64,000 nucleotides of DNA. Source: Rahnella inusitata. Its GTDB lineage: Bacteria > Pseudomonadota > Gammaproteobacteria > Enterobacterales > Enterobacteriaceae. The stretch spans positions 62,001 to 126,000 of the forward strand of contig NZ_JYDE01000017.1 in assembly GCF_003263515.1 (NCBI RefSeq), read 5' to 3'. A program made the translations under genes and the position numbers. Shown here in pieces: positions 27,361 through 35,621 of this stretch. Each line of letters opens with the position of its first letter. The stretch's first letter is position 1. Under the pieces are notes generated by a model. It was not told the DNA's origin, did not search any database, and saw nothing but the letters and a program-made list of their open reading frames with translations.

Positions 27361-28956
27361 ATGAAACACAACATCCTCAAAATAAGCACAGGGTTACTGG
27401 CTCTGGCAATCACTGGTGGTGTATCCGCCAAAACGCTGGTTTATTGTTCTGAAGGTTCACCTGAGCAATTCAATCCGCAACTTTACACCTCGGGAACCTC
27501 GGTGGACGCCAGCGCGGTACCGATTTATAACCGCCTGGTCGATTTCAAAACCGGCAGCACTGAGCTGGTGCCGAGTCTGGCGGAAAGCTGGGACGTCAGC
27601 CCTGACGGCAAAACCTATACCTTCCACCTGCGCAAAGGCGTGAAATTCCAGAGCAGCAAGCTGTTCAAGCCGAGCCGTGATTTCAACGCCGATGACGTGA
27701 TCTTCTCGTTCATGCGCCAGAAAGATGAAAATAATCCGTACCATAAAGTCTCCGGCGGCACGTACCTGAACTTCGACAGTCTGAAGCTGGGCGATTTGAT
27801 TGGCAGCATTGATAAGGTTGATGACTACACGGTGCGCTTCAATCTGACCCGCCCGGAAGCGCCGTTTGTCGCCGATCTGGCCTGGTATTTCGCGTCTATC
27901 CTCTCGGCAGAATATGCCGATCAGATGCTGAAAGCCGGTACACCGGAAAAACTCGATCTCAACCCGGTGGGCACCGGTCCGTTCGAGCTGGTTCAGTACC
28001 AGAAAGACACGCGTCTCCTGTACAAAGCCTTCCCGGAATACTGGCAGGGCAAATCTAAAATCGATCGTCTGGTATACACCATCACCCCGGATGCTTCGAT
28101 GCGTCTCGCAAAACTGGAAAAAAATGAGTGTCAGGTGATGCCGTTCCCAAATCCGGCAGATCTTGACCGTATGCGCGCCAATAAAGACATCAATCTGATG
28201 AGCAAATCTGGCCTGAATACCGGTTTCCTGTCCTTCAATACCCAGAAGCCACCGCTGGATAACGTGAAAGTGCGTCAGGCACTGAGCATGGCGATCAACA
28301 AGCCGCAAATCATCGAGGCAGTATTCCGTGGCACCGGCACAGCGGCGAAAACGCTGTTGCCGACCGGCGTCTGGGGTTACAACGACAAGGTAACCGATTA
28401 CGATTATTCACCGGAAAAAGCCAAAGCTTTGCTGGCGGAAGCGGGCATGCCGAACGGTTTTGACATCGACCTGTGGGCGATGCCGGTACAGCGCCCTTAC
28501 AACCCGAACGCCCGACGTATGGCGGAGATGATTCAGTCTGACTGGGCGAAGATTGGCGTGAAAGCGCACATCGTCAGCTATGAGTGGGGCGAGTACCAGA
28601 CGCGTATCCGCAATGGCGAGCACATGGCTGCGCTGATGGGTTGGACCACCGCCAACGGTGATCCGGACAACTTCTTTGGCCCGTTGTTTACCTGCAACGC
28701 CGCGAAGGGTGGATCCAACTCAGCCAAGTGGTGTTACGCACCCTTTGACCAGTTGATTACCGAAGCCAAAGAAACCACCGATCACGCCAAACGCGTCGCG
28801 CTTTACGAGCAGGCACAGCAGATGATGCACGATCAGGCTCCAGCGGTGATGATTGCGCACTCGACGATTTTCGAACCGGTTCGCAAAGAAGTGAGCGGGT
28901 ATGAGATTGATCCGTTTGGGAAACATGTTTTTTATCAGGTGGATATTAAGGAATAA
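27361..28956 (+). CDS. DppA-like dipeptide-binding ABC transporter receptor, orphan
   Basis: A 531-residue family-5 periplasmic peptide-binding protein, clearly related to E. coli DppA (535 aa). A signal peptide (about residues 1-23) ends at GGVSA, and the mature start is KTLVYCSEGSPEQFNPQL, nearly DppA's own. Shared marks include YTFHLRKGVKF, NPVGTGPFELVQYQKD, LWAMPVQRPYNPNARRMAEM and DQAPAVMIAHSTIFEPVRKEV. No permease or ATPase genes adjoin it, so it probably feeds a DppBCDF system encoded elsewhere or widens its specificity. It is divergent from pepT, so a peptide-uptake and peptide-hydrolysis pairing is possible. Confidence 0.88.
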   Translation: MKHNILKISTGLLALAITGGVSAKTLVYCSEGSPEQFNPQLYTSGTSVDASAVPIYNRLVDFKTGSTELVPSLAESWDVSPDGKTYTFHLRKGVKFQSSKLFKPSRDFNADDVIFSFMRQKDENNPYHKVSGGTYLNFDSLKLGDLIGSIDKVDDYTVRFNLTRPEAPFVADLAWYFASILSAEYADQMLKAGTPEKLDLNPVGTGPFELVQYQKDTRLLYKAFPEYWQGKSKIDRLVYTITPDASMRLAKLEKNECQVMPFPNPADLDRMRANKDINLMSKSGLNTGFLSFNTQKPPLDNVKVRQALSMAINKPQIIEAVFRGTGTAAKTLLPTGVWGYNDKVTDYDYSPEKAKALLAEAGMPNGFDIDLWAMPVQRPYNPNARRMAEMIQSDWAKIGVKAHIVSYEWGEYQTRIRNGEHMAALMGWTTANGDPDNFFGPLFTCNAAKGGSNSAKWCYAPFDQLITEAKETTDHAKRVALYEQAQQMMHDQAPAVMIAHSTIFEPVRKEVSGYEIDPFGKHVFYQVDIKE

Positions 28957-29089
28957 GGCCTAGATCGGGAAGGTTTCGGTTTCTCGCCGTTCATTCGACG
29001 CCGTTTTTGAAAGCGGCCACTGGCTATGTAAGTCGAATGAACAGTGAATCTACATTTCGGAATTTAAATATAAAAATTGAACCGGTTTG

Positions 29090-29115
29090 CTCCTCCCCCT
29101 GCGAAGGGGGAGGAG
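29090..29115. repeat. C/G-rich palindromic hairpin between the DppA-like gene and yfcH
   Basis: CTCCTCCCCCT (29090-29100) and AGGGGGAGGAG (29105-29115) form a perfect 11-bp stem with a GCGA tetraloop. It shares its stem core with the hairpin at 25935-25960 and lies in another convergent gap, which suggests an intergenic repeat family. Confidence 0.7.
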
Positions 29116-29189
29116 TATGGCTGGCAATAGCAGAACTACCTGAAATATAGCCGAGATGCATGGCTCATGTTTGAAAAGCTGGCAGTCCA

Positions 29190-30086
29190 TTACCCCAACA
29201 AATCCTCCAGGGCTCCCTTCAGCTCCTGGTGCTGATACGCAAACCCGGCTGCCTCCAGCCGCTTCGGTACCGCCCGCTGGCCGCCAAGCACCAGCACCGA
29301 CGATTCTCCCATCAGCAACCTTACAACGCCCGCAGGCGCCCGCATAAACGCCGGACGATGCAGAACTTCACCGAGCAGGGCACTGAACTGTTCATTACGC
29401 GCCGGATACGGCGAGACCATGTTGAACGGGCCGGTGAGGGTTTCATGCATCAGCAGGAAAATGATGCCGCTGACCATGTCGTCGATGTGGATCCACGGCA
29501 TGTATTGCTGACCATCGCCGATCGGGCCGCCGAGACCTGCGCGGAAAGGCAGAACGATTTTCGCCAGCGCCCCGCCTTTGGCCGCCAGCACGATGCCGGT
29601 TCGCAGCAGACACACGCGGGTGCGCGGGCTTTCGGCCGTCAGCGCCAGCGCTTCCCAGCGGGCGCAAAGTTGCCAGGTAAACTGCTTATTAGGCGGTTCA
29701 TCCTCGGGGACTAACGCCTGCCCCTGATCGCCGTAATAACCCACTGCCGAACCTGAAATAAAGACTGAAGGTGGCGTCTGGCTGGCGTTGATGAGCTGGG
29801 CCAGTTTTTCGGTTAACTGCCAGCGGCTTTCGCAAAGTTTGGCTTTGTACTCTTTCGTCCAGCGCTTATCGGCAATCGGCTCGCCCGCAAGATTGATCAC
29901 TGCATCGAAACCATCCAGCGACGTTTTGCCGTCCAGCGTTTCCCAGAGCTGAACCTGTGAACCCAGTATTTTTGCGGCGCGTTCGGGAGCACGGGTGAGG
30001 GCGGTAATCTGATGAGATTGCTCAACAAGTCTCTCGGTGAGCCTGCGGCCAATGAGCCCGGTAGCGCCAGTGATCAGGATTTTCAT
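29190..30086 (-). CDS. yfcH: YfcH, SDR-type epimerase family protein
   Basis: A 298-residue NAD(P)-binding protein of the extended SDR family (TIGR01777-type), matching E. coli YfcH (297 aa). The Rossmann motif is [16 protein letters not shown] at the N-terminus; [13 protein letters not shown] and the active-site region [14 protein letters not shown] follow. The C-terminal part is a DUF1731-type domain. No substrate is known. It is followed in the same direction by nothing and preceded by yfcG, as in E. coli. Confidence 0.92.
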   Translation of the reverse strand: MKILITGATGLIGRRLTERLVEQSHQITALTRAPERAAKILGSQVQLWETLDGKTSLDGFDAVINLAGEPIADKRWTKEYKAKLCESRWQLTEKLAQLINASQTPPSVFISGSAVGYYGDQGQALVPEDEPPNKQFTWQLCARWEALALTAESPRTRVCLLRTGIVLAAKGGALAKIVLPFRAGLGGPIGDGQQYMPWIHIDDMVSGIIFLLMHETLTGPFNMVSPYPARNEQFSALLGEVLHRPAFMRAPAGVVRLLMGESSVLVLGGQRAVPKRLEAAGFAYQHQELKGALEDLLG

Positions 30087-30199
30087 GTCAGGTTCCTTAA
30101 CTGTCTGAATATGCGAGTGAACTGTTTGTAATCATAGTTGAGTCGCCGCGCTTAACGCGCGATATGGAGCACAATTAGTGGAAATTATTTACAGCGGGA

Positions 30200-30231
30200 G
30201 TTTAAAGAAGAACCCCCGGCAGACACCGGGG
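30200..30231 (-). terminator. Terminator after yfcG
   Basis: CCCCGG (30214-30219) and CCGGGG (30226-30231) form the stem. Read on the minus strand, the stem is followed by GTTCTTCTTT. The stem is short and the T-tract is broken, so confidence is moderate. Confidence 0.6.
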
Positions 30232-30240
30232 ATAGAGCGG

Positions 30241-30885
30241 TTATTGATTGTTGATGCGGGTAGTGTCGGCCAGTGCGTAGGCTTTTTGCGTCGCCGGACG
30301 GGCTTTGACGCGCTCGAACCAGTTACGCACCGCCGGATACTCCGCCAGATCAATGCGCTGGCGCTCATGCGCCACAATCCACGGGTAAGTCGCAATATCT
30401 GCAATACTATAAGTGTCCCCGGCGATGTAGGCATTTTTGGTCAGTTGGGTATTGAGTACGCCGTACAGACGTTTGGTTTCCTGCTGAAAACGTTCGATGG
30501 CGTAGGGGACTGGCTGCGGGGCGTAATGGGTGAAATGATGATTCTGTCCGAGCATCGGGCCCAGTCCGGCCACCTGCCATGTTAACCATTCCAGGGTGGT
30601 TGTGCGTTCGCGCAGTTCCTTGCTGAGAAACTTGCCGGTTTTTTCCGCCAGATACTGCAAGATTGTGCCGGATTCAAATACGCCTATCGGTGCGCCGTTG
30701 TCTACGGGCAGACTGTCGACAATGGCCGGGATTTTATTGTTAGGCGAGATGGCCAGAAACTCGGGTTTGAACTGATCGCCTGCGCTGATATCAATTCGGT
30801 GAAGGCGGTAGGGCAATCCGGCTTCTTCCAAAAAGAGGGTAATTTTGTGGCCGTTCGGTGTGGGTGCGTAATAAAGATCAATCAT
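30241..30885 (-). CDS. yfcG: YfcG, GST-like disulfide-bond oxidoreductase
   Basis: A 214-residue protein of the Nu-class GST family (E. coli YfcG 215 aa) with glutathione-dependent disulfide reductase activity. The N-terminal thioredoxin fold holds the expected Thr9 and Asn11 in APTPNGHK and the glutathione-binding SPNNKIPAIVD. The all-helical C-terminal domain contains QVAGLGPMLGQNHHF. Cytosolic. Divergent from yfcD across 328 bases. Confidence 0.93.
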   Translation of the reverse strand: MIDLYYAPTPNGHKITLFLEEAGLPYRLHRIDISAGDQFKPEFLAISPNNKIPAIVDSLPVDNGAPIGVFESGTILQYLAEKTGKFLSKELRERTTTLEWLTWQVAGLGPMLGQNHHFTHYAPQPVPYAIERFQQETKRLYGVLNTQLTKNAYIAGDTYSIADIATYPWIVAHERQRIDLAEYPAVRNWFERVKARPATQKAYALADTTRINNQ

Positions 30886-31213
30886 ATTGCCTCCTGCGTT
30901 ATGTTAATCACTCTGTGGGAGCTGCGGGACGAGATACGCCAATGTGGAGTCGTCAATCACACGTTTTTAAAGTGATTGAGTAGGGTATCATAATGCCGAT
31001 GAATACCGGCCTGCCTCAGACCTTTGTCGGAGTTGTCTTATGGCGAAGTTTGCGGGGTAACATAACTTTTACCTGTCACCAACGCATCCATTGCTATTGA
31101 AGCCATGTGGCAGACCCAGATAGAATCTCCGGACATTGTCGACGTGTTGCACCAATTACTGCGCACAGACCCATTGCGCACAGACCAGCGCTTAAAACAG
31201 AAGGTTTCAGCGG
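30886..31213. other. Divergent yfcG/yfcD intergenic region with a 15-base tandem repeat
   Basis: No gene is seen in these 328 bases. TGCGCACAGACC occurs twice, at 31160-31171 and 31175-31186, with a 15-base period, 28 bases before yfcD. The rest presumably holds the two promoters, but I cannot identify them with confidence. Confidence 0.5.
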
Positions 31214-31846
31214 ATGTCAGAACAAGAGCAAAACATCAGTACGGAAGAATGGGTTGATATCGTCAACGAAGACAACGAGGTCATTGCCCAGGCCAGCCGA
31301 CAACAAATGCGTGCTCAGGTCCTGCGTCACCGTGCCAGCTACATTGTGGTTCATGACGGAATGGGAAATATTTTGGTTCAGCGCCGTACAGAAACCAAAG
31401 ACTTCTATCCTGGCTGGCTGGATGCAACGGCAGGTGGAGTGGTGCAAAGCGGCGAAAATATTCTTGATTCAGCCCGCCGTGAAGCGGAAGAAGAGTTAGG
31501 AATTGCCGGTGTGCCTTTTGCCGAACACGGCCAGTTCTACTTCGAAGAAGAGAACAAATGCCGCGTGTGGGGCGCGTTGTTCAGCTGCGTATCGCACGGC
31601 CCGTTCGCGCTACAGGAAGAAGAGATTGATTCGGTGCGCTGGATGACGCCGGAAGAAATCACCGCGCGCTGCGACGAATTCACGCCGGATTCTCTGAAAG
31701 CGCTGTCGCTGTGGATGACACGCAATAATGAGAAAGAACACGGCAAGCCGTTAACCCGCGAAACGGCTGCGCCGGTTGTTGAAACGCAAGACGTTGAAAC
31801 AACCGATGTGAATGATGAGGAAAAAAATCAGGGTCCTTCTGTCTGA
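31214..31846 (+). CDS. yfcD: YfcD, Nudix hydrolase
   Basis: A 210-residue Nudix hydrolase of the IPP-isomerase-like group, matching E. coli YfcD (180 aa). The full Nudix box is present, [19 protein letters not shown] followed by ELGI, with the REAEEELGI metal-binding glutamates at about residue 95. The fold begins [20 protein letters not shown]. The substrate is a nucleoside-diphosphate derivative not yet defined. The C-terminal tail (about residues 180-210) is acidic, Thr/Val-rich and longer than in E. coli. Confidence 0.92.
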   Translation: MSEQEQNISTEEWVDIVNEDNEVIAQASRQQMRAQVLRHRASYIVVHDGMGNILVQRRTETKDFYPGWLDATAGGVVQSGENILDSARREAEEELGIAGVPFAEHGQFYFEEENKCRVWGALFSCVSHGPFALQEEEIDSVRWMTPEEITARCDEFTPDSLKALSLWMTRNNEKEHGKPLTRETAAPVVETQDVETTDVNDEEKNQGPSV

Positions 31847-31900
31847 TTATCCGATAAATGCGGGCGATATCACGTCGTCCGCTGCTTTTCAGCCCGCGCT

Positions 31901-32917
31901 TTAACAGCTTTCCCGCTTACACAATGACGAGGCGATCGTCACCTCTTCCCACTCTTCATCATGGATTCTTGCCAGCAATGCCTGCGCTGCACGGGTGCCA
32001 ATTTCTTTGTGCGGAATGGCAATGGTGGTCAGCGGCGGCTGGCAGACTTTGCTCACGTCGGCATTGCCAAACCCAACGACTGCCAGACTGTCGGGCACCT
32101 TGATATGCCTGCGCTGGCACTCATACAGCGCACCGCATGCCAAATCGTCTGAAACGCACACCAGCGCGTCGATCTCCGGCCACGCCAGCAGAAACTCCGG
32201 TAACTGCTGAGCACCGGTAGAGAAGCTGGCGGGTTCGGCGGCGTTGATCACCCTGTGCGGTGACATATGCGCTTTCAGCATCGCTTTGCGCCAGCCCTGT
32301 AAATGTTGCTGGAAAATCCACTGCTCCTGATTGGCACACAGCATGCCGATGTTCTGGTATCCCTTGGCAACCACGGTTTGCGTGAGCTGAAACATCGCTT
32401 CGACATAATCAATGCCGATGTTCATATCAATGGGGGAATCGGTCAGCGCACCGATTTCCAGCACCGGAATAGTCAGATTGTCCAGCCACTGCCGCACATT
32501 GGCGGAGTGCTCGACGGAGAGCAAAATGGCTGCGGCCAGGTTGTATGACAGCAGCGTTTCGAGCAGCTTTTCTTCGCGCTCAATACGGTGCTGGGATTCA
32601 GCCAGCATTATCTGATAACCGGCGGGTTGCAGAACTTTCTGTAGCCCGGCAAACATCTCGGCACAGCCCGGTTCTGACAGGCTCGGGACGATCATGGCGA
32701 TGGTATAAGAAGAGGCGGAGGCCAATGAACTGGCGGCCTGGTTGGGCAAATAACCCAGCTGGCTGACAGCTTCTTCAATCTTTTCACGCAGCTTATCGGA
32801 GACTTGTTCTGGCGTGCGCAATGCGCGGGAGACGGTCATGCTACCCACGCCCGCAAGCTGCGCCACATCAGCCAGCGTTACCCTCCCGGTACTGCGTCTT
32901 TTCTTGTTAATGGACAT
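31901..32917 (-). CDS. LacI-family (GntR-like) repressor of the PTS-transketolase operon
   Basis: A 338-residue LacI/GalR-family regulator. The N-terminal helix-turn-helix is VTLADVAQLAGVGSMTVSRAL (residues about 14-34; key part ADVAQLAGVGSMTVSRAL), followed by the hinge helix NQAASSLASASS. The periplasmic-binding-protein-like effector domain runs from about residue 70 to 325. Overall it resembles gluconate repressor GntR. It is divergent from the PTS operon, and the gap carries dyads fitting LacI-type operators, so it most likely represses that operon and itself. The inducer is unknown. Confidence 0.88.
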   Translation of the reverse strand: MSINKKRRSTGRVTLADVAQLAGVGSMTVSRALRTPEQVSDKLREKIEEAVSQLGYLPNQAASSLASASSYTIAMIVPSLSEPGCAEMFAGLQKVLQPAGYQIMLAESQHRIEREEKLLETLLSYNLAAAILLSVEHSANVRQWLDNLTIPVLEIGALTDSPIDMNIGIDYVEAMFQLTQTVVAKGYQNIGMLCANQEQWIFQQHLQGWRKAMLKAHMSPHRVINAAEPASFSTGAQQLPEFLLAWPEIDALVCVSDDLACGALYECQRRHIKVPDSLAVVGFGNADVSKVCQPPLTTIAIPHKEIGTRAAQALLARIHDEEWEEVTIASSLCKRESC

Positions 32918-33086
32918 TCACAATCCTGACTCCTACACCCGCAGGTATAGCGAAAAAAGCAAGCCACAGCAGGGTGATACCCGAAGGTTCTGCGGCAGAA
33001 TTGGGTAAATTATCGGTGATTTCCCGACAAAGTATACCGTTATTTGTGCGAACTGCGGTCCGGCGATACCGGAAGGTGACTATTTT

Positions 33087-33100
33087 TGATAGCGCTATCA
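33087..33100. promoter_or_regulatory. Perfect 14-bp LacI-type operator
   Basis: TGATAGCGCTATCA is a perfect palindrome with the central CG typical of LacI/GalR operators. It lies in the gap between the repressor gene and the PTS operon. Related copies are at 33122-33135 and 33155-33168. Confidence 0.75.
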
Positions 33101-33121
33101 CACTTCACAATGATAGAAGCT

Positions 33122-33135
33122 TGGTAGCGCTATCT
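33122..33135. promoter_or_regulatory. Second LacI-type operator
   Basis: TGGTAGCGCTATCT shares GTAGCGCTATC with the perfect palindrome 35 bases upstream and keeps the central CG, with mismatched outer pairs. Binding by the same repressor is inferred. Confidence 0.6.
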
Positions 33136-33136
33136 T

Positions 33137-33152
33137 TGTGAGATGTATCACA
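33137..33152. promoter_or_regulatory. CRP-cAMP site
   Basis: TGTGAGATGTATCACA has the perfect TGTGA-N6-TCACA core. It sits between the second and third operator copies, about 100 bases before the first PTS gene. It fits catabolite control of a sugar operon. Confidence 0.8.
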
Positions 33153-33154
33153 GA

Positions 33155-33168
33155 TGTTAACGCTACCG
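33155..33168. promoter_or_regulatory. Third, weaker LacI-type operator
   Basis: TGTTAACGCTACCG keeps the central CG and the GCTAxC half. Its centre is 33 bases from the second copy. It also resembles half of the GntR site. Tentative. Confidence 0.4.
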
Positions 33169-33248
33169 GTGAGTAGAGTCAGGGCGTTGGTGTTGTCTGG
33201 GGGAATTCGGCACGCCAGCTCATAAAAAAATAAACCGGAGCTTTACCT

Positions 33249-33692
33249 ATGCTGAATGATTGGCTGACGTCTGACAGGATTCAGATCAGAACAGATATCA
33301 CGGACTGGCGGCAGGCAGTGGAAGTCAGCGCTGAGCCACTGTTGAAAGATGGCACTATCACGCCTGATTACCTGACGGCGATTTTTGCCCAGCGGGAAAA
33401 GTTGGGCCCGTACTTCGTTCTGGCACCGGGGATTGCGATGCCGCATGCCAGGCCGGAAGAGGGCGCGAAAGGATTAGGGCTGTCGCTGCTCACGCTACCA
33501 CACGGCGTGAAATTTAATTCAGAAGATAATGACCCGGTGTATACGGTGGTGATGTTATCGGCACCGGATAAACACAGTCATATCGAGTTAATCTCTGAAC
33601 TGGCGGAGTTATTCTCCAGCGATGAAGAGATGCAGAAAATACATCAGGCGGCAGATATTAAAACAATTCAGGATGTCATCGCGAAATTCTGA
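33249..33692 (+). CDS. PTS EIIA component, mannitol/fructose (ascorbate-like) family
   Basis: A 147-residue cytosolic phosphocarrier of the PTS EIIA-2 fold, closest in style to UlaC/SgaA. The phosphorylated histidine is His66 in GIAMPHARPE. The second active-site histidine lies in APDKHSHIELISELAELF. It takes phosphate from HPr and passes it to the separate EIIB encoded next. First gene of the operon under the LacI/CRP control region. Confidence 0.9.
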   Translation: MLNDWLTSDRIQIRTDITDWRQAVEVSAEPLLKDGTITPDYLTAIFAQREKLGPYFVLAPGIAMPHARPEEGAKGLGLSLLTLPHGVKFNSEDNDPVYTVVMLSAPDKHSHIELISELAELFSSDEEMQKIHQAADIKTIQDVIAKF

Positions 33693-33811
33693 CTCTGAAC
33701 TCTTCATTAATGGAATGACGTTAATTCATCACGGAAGTAGTGACCAGTAATGACATCAGAAAACATTCTGATGCGAGAACCTACAAACTTTTAAAAACAC
33801 AGGTGAATAAG

Positions 33812-34093
33812 ATGAAAATCATGGCGATTTGCGGTTCCGGTTTAGGCAGCAGCTTTATGGTCGAAATGAACATTAAAAAAGTGCTGAAAAAATTAAATAT
33901 TCAGGCTGACGTTGAGCACTCTGATTTGTCGTCGGCCATTCCCGGCGAGGCCGATCTGTTCGTCATGGCGAAGGACATCGCTGCCAGTGCTAACATCCCG
34001 GAAAATCAGCTGGTTGTCATAACTAATATTGTGGATATCAACGAGCTGGAAGCTAAACTAGTCGCCCATTTTGAAAAACATCCGGTGTCCTGA
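33812..34093 (+). CDS. PTS EIIB component, ascorbate (lactose/ascorbate IIB) family
   Basis: A 93-residue cytosolic EIIB. The phosphocysteine is Cys7 in MKIMAICGSGLGSSFM, followed by the P-loop GSGLGSS. ATG 33812 is chosen over the open frame from 33740 because AGGTG precedes it and MKIMAICGSG is the normal start of UlaB-type proteins. It hands phosphate from EIIA to the sugar carried by EIIC. Confidence 0.9.
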   Translation: MKIMAICGSGLGSSFMVEMNIKKVLKKLNIQADVEHSDLSSAIPGEADLFVMAKDIAASANIPENQLVVITNIVDINELEAKLVAHFEKHPVS

Positions 34094-34139
34094 CGGCCAC
34101 TAAACCCTACATATAAAACTAATAAAGTATGAGGTGGAT

Positions 34140-35516
34140 ATGTTTATCCAGGAAACGCTCAAGTTTGTGGTTGATATATTAAAAGTCCCGGCAGTTCTGG
34201 TAGGGCTCATCGCATTAATCGGCCTGGTCGCACAAAAGAAAAACTTTTCTGATGTGGTGAAAGGTACGGTGAAAACCATACTGGGTTTTCTCGTATTAGC
34301 AGGCGGTGCGACGGTATTAGTCGGCTCGTTAAATCCGTTAGGCGGAATGTTCGAACACGCCTTTAATATTCAGGGAATTATTCCCAATAACGAAGCGATT
34401 GTCTCAATCGCGATGGAAAAATTCGGTGCCCCTACCGCATTAATTATGGCCTTTGGTATGGTCGCGAACCTTATCGTGGCACGTTTCACCCGCCTAAAAT
34501 ATGTCTTCCTGACCGGACACCACACGTTCTACATGGCCTGTATGATCAGCGTCATTCTGACGGTGGCCGGTTTTGAGGGCGTGGCGCTGGTCTTTACCGG
34601 TTCCCTGACACTCGGCCTTATCATGGCGTTCTTCCCGGCACTGGCGCAGCGTTATATGCGTAAAATCACCGGCAACGATGATATCGCCTTCGGCCATTTC
34701 GGCACCATCGGCTATGTGCTTTCCGGCTGGATAGGCAGTAAGGTCGGTAAAGGATCACGCTCAACCGAAGAGATGAACCTGCCGAAAAACCTCAGCTTCC
34801 TGCGCGACAGCTCCATCTCCATCTCGCTAACCATGATCATTATTTATCTGATTATGGCGGTCTTCGCCGGACAGATTTTCGTTGAAGCAACCTACAGCGC
34901 AGGCCAGAACTATCTGGTGTATTCCATCATTATGGCAATTACCTTTGCCGCGGGTGTGTTCATCATCCTGCAAGGTGTACGCCTTATTCTGGCTGAAATC
35001 GTTCCTGCGTTCGTCGGTTTCTCCGAGCGACTGGTGCCGAACGCGCGTCCTGCACTGGACTGCCCGGTGGTGTATCCGTATGCGCCAAACGCAGTGCTGA
35101 TTGGCTTCCTGTTCAGCTTCCTCGGCGGTCTGGTCGGGCTGTTCCTGCTGGGGCAGATGCACATGGTGCTGATCCTGCCAGGCGTAGTGCCGCACTTCTT
35201 TACCGGTGCCACAGCGGGCGTATTCGGCAATGCCACCGGCGGACGCCGCGGCGCGATGTTTGGTGCCTTTGCCAACGGTGTGCTGATCACCTTCCTGCCG
35301 GTTCTGTTGCTGCCGGTACTCGGTGCCCTGGGCTTTGCCAACGCCACGTTCTCTGACGCGGACTTCGGTGTCATCGGTATCCTGCTGGGTAATCTGGCTC
35401 GCTTCATGTCGAAAGAAGCCATTATGGCGCTGATCGTCGGGATCTTTGCCGTCCTCGTCGCTTACAACTATCTCGGTAAAAAACCTGCTGCGGCGAAAGC
35501 AGTCAGCGAAGAGTAA
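34140..35516 (+). CDS. PTS EIIC component, ascorbate (SgaT/UlaA) family
   Basis: A 458-residue membrane permease of the PTS AG (ascorbate-GAT) superfamily, similar in length to UlaA (465 aa). About eleven hydrophobic segments are visible, with NLIVARFTRLKYVFLTGHH (about residue 110), DIAFGHFGTIGYVLSGW (about 180) and PGVVPHFFTGATAGVFGNATGG (key part PHFFTGATAGVFGNATGG, about 345). ATG 34140 follows GAGGTGG; a GTG at 34134 is also in frame. It probably takes up a sugar or sugar acid, but ascorbate itself is unlikely because none of the ula catabolic genes are here. Confidence 0.88.
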   Translation: MFIQETLKFVVDILKVPAVLVGLIALIGLVAQKKNFSDVVKGTVKTILGFLVLAGGATVLVGSLNPLGGMFEHAFNIQGIIPNNEAIVSIAMEKFGAPTALIMAFGMVANLIVARFTRLKYVFLTGHHTFYMACMISVILTVAGFEGVALVFTGSLTLGLIMAFFPALAQRYMRKITGNDDIAFGHFGTIGYVLSGWIGSKVGKGSRSTEEMNLPKNLSFLRDSSISISLTMIIIYLIMAVFAGQIFVEATYSAGQNYLVYSIIMAITFAAGVFIILQGVRLILAEIVPAFVGFSERLVPNARPALDCPVVYPYAPNAVLIGFLFSFLGGLVGLFLLGQMHMVLILPGVVPHFFTGATAGVFGNATGGRRGAMFGAFANGVLITFLPVLLLPVLGALGFANATFSDADFGVIGILLGNLARFMSKEAIMALIVGIFAVLVAYNYLGKKPAAAKAVSEE

Positions 35517-35562
35517 TTCAGTCACTCATTACGTCTCTTATCACCCACCGGGAAACACCGTT

Positions 35563-35588
35563 CAGACCTGCCAGCAATGGCAGGTCTG
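35563..35588 (+). repeat. Perfect 11-bp hairpin between EIIC and transketolase genes
   Basis: CAGACCTGCCA (35563-35573) and TGGCAGGTCTG (35578-35588) are perfect inverted copies around a GCAA (GNRA-type) tetraloop. No T-run follows, so it is more likely an mRNA-stability or processing element than a terminator. Confidence 0.7.
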
Positions 35589-35621
35589 GATAAGTGCTCA
35601 CTAAAATAAGGACTCAAAAAG

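Noticed and set aside
34140-35516. Naming the PTS genes ulaA/ulaB/ulaC
   Set aside because: The family matches, but there are no ula catabolic genes and the enzymes alongside are transketolase subunits, so ascorbate as substrate is not supported.
34827-35525. 232-codon antisense frame opposite the EIIC gene
   Set aside because: Its Gln/His/Asp-rich composition is the usual complement of a hydrophobic membrane protein. No gene-like features.
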